A stretch of DNA of 64,000 nucleotides. It comes from Amphiura filiformis (taxonomy: Eukaryota > Echinodermata > Ophiuroidea > Amphilepidida > Amphiuridae). Made by a program: the position numbers and the translations under genes. Of the stretch, positions 1 to 11,400 are shown one piece after another. Under the pieces are notes generated by a model, which was not told the origin of the DNA, made no database searches, and saw only the letters and a list, made by a program, of their open reading frames with translations. How positions within the stretch are numbered: position 1 is the stretch's first letter; every line of letters begins with the position of its first letter. The stretch is from contig NC_092644.1 in assembly GCF_039555335.1 (NCBI RefSeq), positions 49,055,281 through 49,119,280 on the forward strand, in the 5' to 3' direction.

Positions 1-185
1 CAGTGGCACTCACACCTATGTGTTGTCATCCTCGAGCAGAAATTTGTACGAAAGGGTAGGGATTTCACCCAACATCACATACAGTTTAGGTCCCAATGTG
101 TTTAGGGCATCAATTTCAGGCTGCTTTGCTAAACAATATGCTAAAAACTAATATAGGGTAGGAATTTCTACGATTGATTGGATTA
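1..185. other. no feature recognised
   Basis: Unique-looking AT-rich sequence before the first repeat. I see no splice-framed coding segment or RNA gene. Confidence 0.5.
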
Positions 186-529
186 CCGAATTTCCTCAAA
201 TAGTCGCCCCCTTCAAATAAACGCCCCACCACTTTTTTCAACCAAAATGTTTAAAAAATGCTGATATTTCCATGCTATCTTTTGGTAGTAAGCTTACCAA
301 GGTATCAGTAGCTGGCAAAAATCTTATCGTAAATCCGAAATTGAACCGGAGGTCATCGTTCCCAAGTTCATAGTTCATCATTTCAGTGTGAGTTTTAAGC
401 TTACCTAATGATTTTAACATGAATTATCATTCTAAAAATTTTGGGCAATTCCATGTTACTCGCGTTACATTTTTGATCAAATCAGCACATTCAATGTCAT
501 ATAAATACAATTGAACAAGGAGTTGGTTT

Positions 530-940
530 ATTCATCTTCTCTCCACATGTACTTACTGACCCAATGTATCAAATCACGTAAACTTTAATTTTGTAAATAA
601 CTAGATGAAACATTTATAGCAAAAAATGTGATTGTGACTCGCGTTAAGAAAAATTACACCTTCAAAATTAGGCTTTTACTTGTTCAATATTTCTCCTCAA
701 ACAAACAGCTGCAGACAAAAGTTTATACCACTAAGTAATTACCTTATATCTCAGCTGTATTACAGAAACAAATACCAAGTATATTTGAGATTGGTATTTT
801 TAAAATGGCCAACTTTCGCTAAATTGGTGCGTGACTCGCGTTCACGTGACTCGGCGTTACGCTCACTATTTTGATTACATGGTCCCACTTTGAAAGCTTT
901 AAACACGCTCACTTTCATTTCCATTGTGGTCAGTTTTACT
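530..940 (+). repeat. direct repeat, copy 1 (partner at 1857-2210)
   Basis: The block starting TTATTCATCTTCTCT and running through ATTTCTCCTCAAACAA, AAATGGCCAACTT and GTGACTCGCGTT recurs in the same order about 1.3 kb downstream, with many small differences. The two copies flank the nested foldback element. Confidence 0.7.
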
Positions 941-1133
941 TTAGCACTATAAAAATACTGTAATTCAGCATTAAAAAGGACCCTCTCCTCTGGGGTAGGG
1001 TGGTGGTGTGGTGTGGTGGGGTGGTACGGGGGCTAATGATGGAAATTTAAAAAAAATGGCAATTTGAATAAGAATATAATTTTCATATACATTTATTACA
1101 TAAAATGCATTGAAAAACTGTATGGAAACATTC

Positions 1134-1635
1134 ATATACACCAGGCACAAAAAGAAACTTGTCAGTTATACTAGTCATCGTTGCTGTTTAACAACCTGAT
1201 CATTTTGGATTATTCTGATATATACATTTTGTTAATTGGACTTTGCTTTCTCACTTGACACCCTGTTCGTAAAAATTGAACAAGAATTGACCACGACATA
1301 CGCCTCCAAACTCTCAAACCCCAAAATTAAAAGTTGCAATTTCAACGATTTTCAATGGGATGCATCGTTGTGTTGTACACAAGCACCACGGGCCGATCAA
1401 TAAAAGCACACAGTGTAACAGGCACAATTGAATCGTTAAAATTGCAACTTTCGATTTTGGGATTTGGAGGCACATATCTTGGTCAATTTTTGCTCGATTT
1501 TCATGAACAGGATGTCAAACGAGAAAGCAAAATCCAATTAACAAAATGTATATTTCAGAATAATGCAAAATTATCAAGTTGTTGAACAGCAAGGGTGACT
1601 ATAACTGATGAGTTTCTTTTGAGCCTGGTGTATAT
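1134..1635. repeat. foldback (long inverted repeat) element
   Basis: Arms of about 210 bp face each other. The left arm begins TATACACCAGGC and the right arm ends GCCTGGTGTATA; matching internal blocks include TTTTGTTAATTGGA and its complement, and AGTTGCAATTT and its complement. The centre is a short spacer of about 80 bp. No transposase is present, so it would be a non-autonomous foldback/MITE. Confidence 0.75.
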
Positions 1636-1856
1636 ATGCTAAAACTGATTTAGACCATTTATGGTTTGCAAAATGGGTTCCTAAAAATTTTCCATATTTA
1701 TGTGCAAAGAGGGGTAAGGATTTTTTGGCAGGCTGAGAAGAGGATCAAGCAATTGATGGCAGGCTGAGAGGGGAGGTCAGCTTATTGCAGAGCCCCTAGT
1801 AGCAAAATATAAAAGGCTGCCGCTGATCAATGTGGAACACATTCCTCAGACTTGAT

Positions 1857-2210
1857 TTATTCATCTTCTCTTTACATGTATCAAATCACGTAAACTTGTA
1901 ATTTGTGAATAACTCTATGTAACGATGTAACATTTATTGGCAAAAATGTGGTTGTGACTTTTGTTACAAATTACCCCTTCCAAATTTAGCTTTTACTTTT
2001 TCAATATTTCTCCTCAAACAAGAAGCACACAGTTTACCTTTTTCTTCAGCTATACTACAGAAGCAAACATTGAGTACATTTGAGTTTGGTATTTTAAAAA
2101 TGGCCAACTTAGTGCGTGACTCGCGTTATGTGACTGTTACACTCACTATTTGATAACACAGCTCAATTTGAAAGCTCTAAACATGCTCTATTTAATTTAT
2201 ATTGTGGAAT
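1857..2210 (+). repeat. direct repeat, copy 2 (partner at 530-940)
   Basis: Second copy of the block described at 530-940, including the ATTTCTCCTCAAACAA and TGGCCAACTTAGTGCGTGAC segments, slightly shorter through small gaps. Confidence 0.7.
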
Positions 2211-3136
2211 TCAACTTTAAACATGACCTTCTGTTCTGGGGTTAGGTGGAGAAACTGGGGTGGAATGGTGGCAGTGGGTGTTTATAATGGGTGTTTGTAA
2301 TGGAAAGTCAAATTGTAAATTTGAATTCACAGATGGGGACAAAAACAATTTCCAGTCCTGCAATTTGTTAAGTGATGTACAATAATTATGAGTCCTGGGG
2401 AGGGTAAAAGTGGGAGGGATAAGTTTTAGTGATTATTTATGGATTATTTTCTAGCCCTTCTGTATAGAGAGCTGTATAATATGTGTGACTCGCGTTACAA
2501 TATCGTGACTCGCGTTACATTGTGACTTCAGCGTTACCATTTTGAATAGTCTGCCTCTGGTGGTACAATTGTAGCAAACCAAAAACCTTATGAAATAATT
2601 ATGAGTTATGACCCAAACCAGGAGGAAAATGAAAGGGAACATTTATAACCCTTTAGATTTTTTACTGCATTAAAAAGTTGTTCTTTTTGTGACTCGCGTT
2701 ACATGCTTAACATTATACAATTTGCCGTGCCATCCTGACCATTACCAACACAGCTTCCTAATTTTTTATTTTTTATTTTGACAAATTATGTATCAAACAA
2801 CACTATCACAAAAAAGAATTGTTTTTGTTCCATATATTAATGAGAAAAAAAATTAATTACATTTGACTATCTGCTATTAACAAGATGTAGGAAAATACAG
2901 TAAATCCTTCAAATCAATGAAAAAAAAATACTGCAGCTGATATTCATTTGAAAATTTCTTTTATGTTAACTTTAAAGGGTGTATAATCAAAATATATCAT
3001 CAATCATTGCCAATTGCAAAGTTCATATTTTTGAAAAAATGTCATTTTAACATGGAATTGCCATATGACTTTTAATAAATGTTCCCCTTTTGGAAATGCA
3101 ATGCCCCGGGAGCGACTATTGAAGGAAATACAGCAT

Positions 3137-3715
3137 ATTAAACTCTTCCTGGCTATTACACCCCAAATTTACACACAGACCAACAGTGGTCAGTGAAATG
3201 GGAGTTTCAAGGGTTGGTATTTTCACAGAAAGTTCAGTGTGTTTAGGTGGGCTATGTGATTGATGTCCTGTTCATGGATAACAACACATGATAATATGCG
3301 AGAGTGATCACTTCACAATAAGAGAAGCCATCCTCTATCTTCTAATCTAAACTCTAATCCTATTCTAAACACATATATCCTGCTAATCTTCATCCTAATC
3401 CTATACCTTAGTAATCTCCATCCCTAAATCCTAACCCTAATTCTGCTGATGTCATCAGATGGCAACTCTCACATATGCTTACAAGCAGGTGCTTGTTGCA
3501 TGCAATACATACATGGCAGCAGTCATTAATAACATTGTAATTATGTATACTGATGAATAACTGACATATTCCTACAAACCATCCCCATAAGACCTGCAAA
3601 GTGCCTATCATGATTTCCAAGTGCAGGAAATGACAAAAGAAATAACTTTCTCTGCAAAGCAAAATTGATAACATTTCCCCCAGAGCCCTATATAATAGAA
3701 CTCTTTTTGCTCCTA
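3137..3715. other. intergenic; degenerate TAATCCTAA repeats
   Basis: No gene seen. About 3340-3440 carries irregular CTAATCCTA and CCTAACCCTAA units that resemble decayed telomeric repeat. Confidence 0.45.
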
Positions 3716-4012
3716 TATGTGACCTGCTACCACGAAATCAGCGAAAAGTTGCCGCGACTTTATGCTCATTTTGTTAAGCTTGTAGTTTCGAGATATTTGG
3801 TCTGACTAAGTTGATGTTCTTTGTTTGCCGCCACCTGTACAAGCCAGTAGTATTATCCTTCGTGAATGGCCCATTGTGCCCCCATTCACAAAGGACATAC
3901 AGACATACTTAGTGGCTTTAAAAGGTGAGTGAACACCAACGCAGTAGCCAGGGTGTTTTGAGTGACTAACACCTTGCGACTTTACACTGATTTCGTGGTA
4001 GCAGGTCACATA
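3716..4012. mobile_element. MITE, Tc1/mariner-like (TA target)
   Basis: Perfect terminal inverted repeats TATGTGACCTGCTACCACGA at the left and its complement at the right, continuing into CTGATTTCGTGG. A TA dinucleotide sits on each side. At 297 bp with no coding capacity, it is a non-autonomous DNA element. Confidence 0.8.
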
Positions 4013-4026
4013 TATTCATTTACACA

Positions 4027-4215
4027 ATGGGCTATGCCAGTTGAAATCCATACACTCCCTAATGAAGACATGACCTTAATCTCCCACACAGGGGGTGTAG
4101 ATATCAAATGAAGTCACCCATTCAGGAACTCAATTTAAAATCTACACCCCCTGTGTGGAAGATTAAGGTCATGTCTTTCATAGGGGGTGTATGGATTTCA
4201 TCTAGAATAGCACAA
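4027..4215. mobile_element. MITE of the GGGCTATTCCAGTTGAAATC family, copy 1
   Basis: Both ends carry versions of GGGCTATTCCAGTTGAAATC in inverse orientation. Inside, CTTCCACACAGGGGGTGTAG-type blocks pair with their complement, so the whole element can fold. This is the commonest repeat in the window; further copies lie near 4734, 4956, 12975, 13398, 25730, 32476 and 32916, with fragments near 15264 and 28963. Confidence 0.75.
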
Positions 4216-4733
4216 TGGGCCTGGTTTATAGTCATCTTGGATTCGTCAGTTTGCGATAATCACAACAATACAAATTATTATGTTTTATTTTTAAAAATTG
4301 GGTGAAATAATAATGGTTATATTATATCAAAATATTGGTGTGAAAAATTGGATATACTAGACCTACTATGTGAAATTTCAGCGAAAAGAAATATATAAAA
4401 TAAAGAATATTTTTTATACAATTTAGTAAAAGTTATTTTACTCTACATTTTGAAACATGCAAATGGGAATTCTGCAATGCTGTGGGTGGAATTTGAAGTA
4501 AAATGATTATATTTTATGATAAGAACAAAATTGAGGTAAAGGCAGCAGCAGTATGGTTGTCTTGAAAATGAAATGGTGGAACATGTAATGCATATGCTTA
4601 TTTTGTTCAAGGTAGAATATTTACTTGCTGCACCTAATTTGGGACCCACGTACTATAAATGGTTCCTATGTAAAACACATCCACTTTTTTAGTGTGTAGA
4701 GAATTCCCTTGAGGTGGGGTTATAATCATATGC
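4216..4733. other. no feature recognised
   Basis: AT-rich intergenic sequence without a supported gene or terminal repeat. Confidence 0.4.
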
Positions 4734-4880
4734 ATTGGGCTATTCCAGTTGAAATCCATACACCCCTACGGAAGAAATGGAGCCACCCCATTTAGGTAAA
4801 TCATTTGAAATTAACACTCCCTGTGAGGAAGATTAAGGTCTTGTCTTCCATAGGTGTATGGATTTCAACTGATAGAGCTC
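4734..4880. mobile_element. GGGCTATTCCAG-family MITE, copy 2
   Basis: Left end matches GGGCTATTCCAGTTGAAATC; the right half carries the inverse GTATGGATTTCAACTG. About 145 bp, internally shortened. Confidence 0.7.
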
Positions 4881-4955
4881 ATTCCTCCGCTTTGACATTT
4901 GTGCTTGCTTGCAAAGACTGGTCTGACTCTCAATAGGGTGAGAGTTACAGTTGGG

Positions 4956-5116
4956 ATTGGGCCATTCCAGATGAAATCCATGTACCCTCTATGGAAGAGC
5001 GTTACCTTTTACAAAGGGAGCGTGAATTCTATTTGAAATCTACACCCCCCTGTGTGGGAAATTAAGGTCCTGTCTTCCATAGAGGGTAGTGTGGATTGTA
5101 AATGGAATAGCCCATT
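4956..5116. mobile_element. GGGCTATTCCAG-family MITE, copy 3
   Basis: Begins GGGCCATTCCAGATGAAATC and ends with the inverse GGAATAGCCCA. The central CCTGTGTGGGAAATTAAGG block is shared with the other copies. Confidence 0.7.
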
Positions 5117-5247
5117 GCAGCAGTAAGGTTAAAGTTTACCGCCAAGTGAATGCCAACATGTTGGGATGCCAAAAAATGTAATTTAGTATCGTACGAAACC
5201 CAAAATAACCTCCCACTGACTTGTACAGCCAACAGGTATCATCTTAA

Positions 5248-5478
5248 CCCACTGGGCACTACCGGACAAATTATCAGCCTCTAAGAACTATTTTCATTGG
5301 CTACAAAGAGAGCTATATCATCTAATGAGCCAATCAGAGATATGGTAGGATTGGTTAATTGGGATCAAGCTTAAAATTGCCGAGAGCTCTAAAAGCTCTA
5401 ATTTGATTGGTTGATCAGATGATTATACCATGTAATTAACCAATCAGGGGCTTCGGTATAAAGGCAGTAGTGCTCACA
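5248..5478. mobile_element. probable foldback MITE
   Basis: The ends GGGCACTACC and GGCAGTAGTGCTC are imperfect inverses, and inner blocks around ATTGGCTAC and GAGCCAATCAG pair with GATTGGTT and AACCAATCAG on the other side. Divergence is high, so the limits are approximate. Confidence 0.45.
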
Positions 5479-6380
5479 TGGTACCTTTAGTACTTCATCT
5501 TGATATAAGCCATTTTACAAATAATGACTGCATGTAAATTTTGCAAGCAAAACACAAATATTGTGACTTATATATGACAGGCAGTTAAAAATATATTTAG
5601 GCAATAGAACCAAATTAGTTTGATCTTTTGATTGACCATTGATACATGGTTGATCCTTATTACTCATGAAATCAATTCATCAGCAATTGTTAATTATGAT
5701 TACATACAAATCTTTGCATGGAATGATATTCACCAGTACAAATTTACCATTAATTCCGATTAATTAGTTGATAGTTCCAACAACAAAAAAGCACGGAAGC
5801 AGTATCAACGATCAAACAAATGTGGCTGTGGTGCCTTAAATTCAGCAATATAATCATGATTATTGGCTGTGCAGTCAAGCTGATATTTTGATGCATTATT
5901 TATCAAACTGTAACAAGGATTTGTTCCTCAAAACTTGCTTCTCTACAAACGTTTTCAGTTGCAATAATCAGGGCACTACTATTTTTGCAGGAACTAACCT
6001 CTAGTCCTAAGCTTCGCTAGTCTGAAAAAGAATTTCCTATTCTGAAAAATAAAAAGGCTTTAGGGTTGAGGTATAAGACCTTTGACCTTGGATGTACAAC
6101 AGCATGTTACGATCTAATGGGAAACTGTACACATCAATAAACACCATTTCTATCAAAACGGCAATGGCTGATTTAAATCCACATAAATGACTAGAGTTGG
6201 TTCCTCTCTTGGATTTGGATAAAGCTTTAGAATATCTACTGTTGCGTTTTGTAATAAATTTATCACCCATTGTAAACGATATGGCACATGTACTGGATAC
6301 ATGTGCACACCTTGGCTGACTTTGAATTTCCTGGTCCAGGCAGCGTAATTTCTTTTTGCATGGGCCAAAATACCACTAAA
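5479..6380. other. intergenic, no feature recognised
   Basis: No splice-framed homology, RNA gene or clear terminal repeat was seen in this AT-rich stretch. Confidence 0.4.
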
Positions 6381-6425
6381 CTTTAGGGTTAGGGTTACAG
6401 GTTAGGGTTAGGGTTTAGGGTTAGC
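6381..6425 (+). repeat. telomere-like TTAGGG tract
   Basis: About six units of TTAGGG or close variants (GGTTAGGGTTAGGGTTTAGG). Interstitial and degenerate. Confidence 0.65.
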
Positions 6426-6867
6426 ATATTATGGCCCATTATGGATTATGGTTGCAGGTTAGCTGCATAGGGAGATGATGAGATTAACTCAGTGTAGCCA
6501 TTGTCATTGCAGGGTATTATGAAAAAATGCAGTACTCATGTTCCATATTTGGCACTCTCTTTGACCGACTAGCAAACCTTAGGACTAGCAGATGTAGAAG
6601 TAATCTGTCATGATTTACACAAGTTGGAATATAGCCTGTCAAAATATCATATTGTAACATTGGCAGTCTTAAGTCATATTTCAGCCAAGCTGATATTTAC
6701 TGTTGTGAAAACATGATTTTAAAATAATAGATATCTACTGTGAAGGTTTATTGCAAATAAAATGTGGCTCTTGCAAGCAGTTTTTTTGGATCATATTAAG
6801 ATCAATGACATATCACATACCCAGATAAAAAACTCTGCAAAAGTAAATTATACAAATATTAACTGTC

Positions 6868-7492
6868 TATGAGTGTAATGGTAGAAATATAATCACCATG
6901 TGAAAGATGGATTGTTGCGATATGGCGAGTGAATGAAATAATCCATCTTTCACTAAGTGATTATACTTCATTCATAACCTCCACGTATCACGCCACATGT
7001 GCGTCCCAATTAAATTGCTCGTTAGATGATATACGCAGACCTCCGCGTATGCTTACACGGTACAATGACTTCCGCGTAGTGCGCATCTGTTGTGCCGGAA
7101 CTCTACACGTGCACGCAACTACCATATTTGCACATGGCGTGATTGCGCATTGCTGTAATGGGTAAGTCCGTTTTAGCCTGTTCGACTTTTCGAAGGGCGA
7201 AATATAAGTTTTGATAAAAATTAACAAATTTCGGAGAATAAAATCTTGAGATTTGGTTGAGAGATGAGTTAAAAGTGACGGTTATGAATTCGGTTAATAA
7301 CTTTGCATCAGTTTATATGTCAGGCATTGTGAAAAATCTAAACATTTTGCTTTGGACCTCTGGATATTCCTCGGTTCCAAAGGCAAAATGTTTAGATTTT
7401 TCACAATGCCCTCCAAATAACTAATGCGTAGTTATTAACCTATAAACCATTACCTATTTAAGTCTGATAATATTTGTTTTATATCACTCATA
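6868..7492. mobile_element. repeat element with TATGAGTG-type ends and an internal hairpin
   Basis: The segment from TATGAGTGTAATGGTAGAAA to the inverse near ATATCACTCATA matches, at both ends, a second copy at about 27979-28803. Within it, GGCATTGTGAAAAATCTAAA (7322 onward) and its exact complement (to 7411) form a roughly 28-bp stem. CG dinucleotides are unusually frequent in 6970-7150. No coding region was recognised. Confidence 0.5.
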
Positions 7493-8460
7493 CATAATTC
7501 TATTTCTTTTCAAGAATATTTCATACTCATTTGACAACACATTACACATTGTTTTGTTTTTGTTGTTACATAATTCATATTACCAATAATTTACCCACAA
7601 TTAAATCAACGAGTCTAAAGAGACAATGCATGTGCAAGTCATGCTAGCATGTACATGACATGCATACTACGTCTGGCTAAGGTGCGAAGGGTCATAATGT
7701 ATGGTAAGCACCGTTTAGATGGTAAAAACTATCAAACTTTATTGGTTGATGGTAAAAATATTGTATTGTATCAACCAATGAGCTGTCTAAGATTTATGTA
7801 AGAGTGATATTTATTTATTAGGATTGCTTGACAATATAGGCTTACATCTATAGTATCCCTCCATTATAAGACAGATAAGCATCTGCATACTTATCAATGC
7901 TGAATATGTTATTGATTTTCATTTCCGTCTGCAAGATTCACATTTTTATCATGTGTACATATCTATAGACCTAAAGAGTACCAACTCAAAACTGCCCTGT
8001 GTGAATGCTATGGGGAATCTGCCAATTTGATTTGTTGACCATGGAGGGCAAATAGCGTACCTCTGGCATTTATCAGCTAAAGCCTGAAATGAAATGATTG
8101 CCGTAATTATCTAAGGAATTTTAAGCATGAGCATTACAAAAGTTTGTGAATGAAGTGCTTGGCATGTTTTTGGCATCACATGTTACTCGCAAAATGCAAA
8201 CAACCCTGCACTTCAAGTCCAAGTTATTAGTTTGTTGGGCGCATGGCGAAATAATCTGGAGGTTCACTATTTTGCACTCTGTGAGCACCAGGCAAACATA
8301 GCAGAGTAGGTACTCTTTGGATCTACATTATAAATCATACCCCAAATCTTACACACACAGCTATAGCAAAGCAAATCATGGACTAAAAATAATATGATTC
8401 TTAGGTTGAGTTCTGATTGTTGGCAGGAGGGAGGATGTCTCCTTGACAACGGTACCTGCA
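7493..8460. other. intergenic / WDR45B 3' untranslated region
   Basis: Downstream of the WDR45B stop codon on the minus strand. A minus-strand AATAAA (TTTATT on plus, near 7812) is a possible poly(A) signal but would give a 650-bp 3' UTR. Nothing else is supported. Confidence 0.35.
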
Positions 8461-11400
8461 TCACATCTTCTCATCAGTCATCTCAAGGAACTGCATGTAA
8501 TTATCACGACTGCACTCCCCTTTCTGGTTGAAGACAAATTTGTAATAGCTACCGTCTGCACATATCGCTGTAAAGGAAACAAATCGAGGAAATCACATTA
8601 TTGCTGATAAGAATGACAGAGGTTCACAACATGACTGGTCAACCAATTAATCTGGCCCTTCAAATTAGGGGTTTAGGTAGATCCTTCATGTAATTATTTT
8701 ATGTGAGCTAATCCTAATCCTAACCCTAACCCTATTCCTAATCCTAATCCTAAATTAACCCTAACCTTAACCCTAATTCCATGTATTATTACATGAAGGA
8801 GTAACCAGGGTTGGGGTTGAGCAAGAAAGTCCTATCTGCAATAGCTGCCAGGTCTCATGTGTACAATATATAATGCAGTAATGGCCAATATGATGGGTCC
8901 TTTGCAATGATACAAGATCTTTCCAACTCTACCATAACATCAGATGCAAGCGAGATGAGTGTACGGGCCTGGTACTCAAGATTTATGGGGGATAGGGGTA
9001 CAGGACTTCCAAAAGTGGACCTTTTTTTAAGGAAAAGTGCACTTGTGCAGATATTTTGTTAAAAAAATGGATCTAAGCCCCCTGATAATTGTGCGTTTTT
9101 TTTTTTTTTTTTGACTTTTGAATGCCTTATCACCCAAAAGTGGACCTTTTGTCAATTTTTCTTCCATTTTTGGACCTTTTTATTGAAAAAAAAAATTGGA
9201 CCTTTGTGGATTTTTGGGTTGTGCTCCCCTTGCATACAGGACTGGCTATGCCTGACTCAAGAAGTTGTGAGAAATTGGTTAAGGGTATACGATGTATTGT
9301 TGGTCGAAGCAGCAAAAAAATGTAATTCACAGCATTTTGCGAATGGTAGAGACCTTTAGCAAAAATTGCATTGCTCAATTCATAGCGAGCGTGTAGAAGA
9401 ATTCAAATATCACAGATATACTTTTGTAGGTCCTGTGGTTATGCTGTAAAGAGGGCTGAAACAACAAAACTTTTGTAAAACGTACATAACTCATTAACAA
9501 CAATAAATTAAGCAAGTTTTCAAAGTATATGATTTGTAGAAAGAACTTTTGCAAAACACCTAAGTGTTATTTTTCAATAATATATTGATTCAGATAATGA
9601 AAATCTTTTTTTTTGGCTGCTTCGACCAACAATACCACGTATACCCTTCAAATCTCCTTTAAATCACATACCGTATTTCGTCAAATAGTCGCCCCCCTCA
9701 AATAAATGCCCCCCACCATTTTTTTCAACCAAGATGTTTCAAAAATGCCGATATTTCCATGCTATCTGTGTAGTAAGCTTACCAAGTTCCCCACGTGGTC
9801 AATAATACCGGCACTTTTTGGCGAAAATCTGGATTGGAAACCCGAAAGTGAACCAGAAGTCAGTTCATAGTTCGTCATTTTAGCATGAGTTTTAAGTTTA
9901 CCTAATGATTTTAATGGGAATGATCGTTCTAAAATTGACCTTGAATAAACGCCCCCCTTTGGGAAAATGTTACGCACCCCGGGGGCGTTTATTTGACGAA
10001 ATACGGTATTCTTGTTTTCACCTTGTCATCATCTTACCTACTACTGAGTTGGCATCTGCACCAAATGCACAAATACACTGTGCATTGCCTGGCACTTGAA
10101 ACTTGGAGAAACTCCACTTGGAACTGAAATACTTGGGCAGGAAGCTGGCCTGTGCGAGTCTGAAATATAATATGCAATCAAAAAAAAGGGTTCAATATAT
10201 CAATCACAAGCAAAGGTAATGTTCAGGTCCTTGCTGACAGCAGGCAAACGGAAATGAAAACAACTCTGTATCGAATCTAATGATAAATATTCAAGTGCCG
10301 CTGCTACCATGCAACTTTGAGTTGCACCATAGTCATTTCAAATTGCACCTATGGCCGATGAGTATCACACACAAGCTTGTCAAGCGACCCCTGATTCTCC
10401 TACTCTACTTCTTTGTGTTTGGTTTTGTTTCATTCCATTAATTTCATCATTCATCAGAGCATGAATAATTGCCAACTAGCAATTCCCCTATTGATGCCCA
10501 TATTAACCATGACTTTATAACTGGTGAATCTGACTTACGTTGATTGTTTATTTCTTTTTGGATCTTCTGCTGCAAACACATGTACTGTGCCATGATCACT
10601 GGACACACACAGTAAGGAAGAATCCTGGTTAAAATTAATGCTGTCAAAAAAAACATAACAGAAGTATGTTAATTAATCCAAAGGTTTAAGAAAAACTAAC
10701 AAAGAGGAAATACCACCATGCAAGTTCACAGAAGGTACTGTGTATAATAAAAAGCAAATTTATGCACTTCACTTCGGGTCTAAGCATGGTGACACTAAGC
10801 ATTTTGAAGCTTTGGAGGGCTCCAACTCAACAGCCTTCCTCTGGAATCCCCAAATATTTTTTATGGAAGTATCCTCTTATGAAAAAGGTAATACTTTCAT
10901 AATACATTAGGAAAAAAGAACGCAACATACATTTGTAAAGGAGGATTACATCAGTGGAAGGCCTGTCTTCTGGTATATGATTGGAATGTAAAACAGTACT
11001 TTAACACCAGAAACCCATATTCAGGCATCAACATTGGGGGGAGGGGTGATTGTATGGACCATCTCCCCTGGCAAAATATTGAGGAATTTATCCCCCATTC
11101 CCCGGGATCTACACCTATGGCATAAAGTATGGTGACCCAGATCCAAAAATGTATTCAGTCAATTGTCAACAGTCGCTGCAAGACAGCCAATTATAGCATG
11201 TTTTTAATATTGAGTGGCAAGTGATGTTAAACACAACATTTCAAGATTTTTGTACCTATAGCTTGTAGCAATTTAACAAATAAATCAATAAGACTCAAGT
11301 TCCTGTAGACCTATACACAATGTTTCTAACCCTAACCCATCAGCTTAAGCTTTCTGATTAAAGCTGGGTTTTTTTTTGGGGGGGGGTGGGAGATTCCAGT

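Larger units (their letters stand above)
186..3136. mobile_element. large composite element of the 'CGTATTTC..GTCGCCCCC' terminal-repeat family
   Basis: The left end reads like ACCGAATTTCCTCAAATAGT followed by CGCCCCC and an AAACGCCCC block. The right end is the inverse (CCCCGGGAGCGACTATT, then GAAGGAAATA). The same terminal design bounds the 340-bp element at 9669-10008, so this looks like a long, internally different relative. The interior has no coding capacity that I recognise. It holds a direct duplication (about 530-940 and 1857-2210), a nested foldback (1134-1635) and many copies of a GTGACTCGCGTTAC motif. It may be several insertions rather than one unit. Confidence 0.5.
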
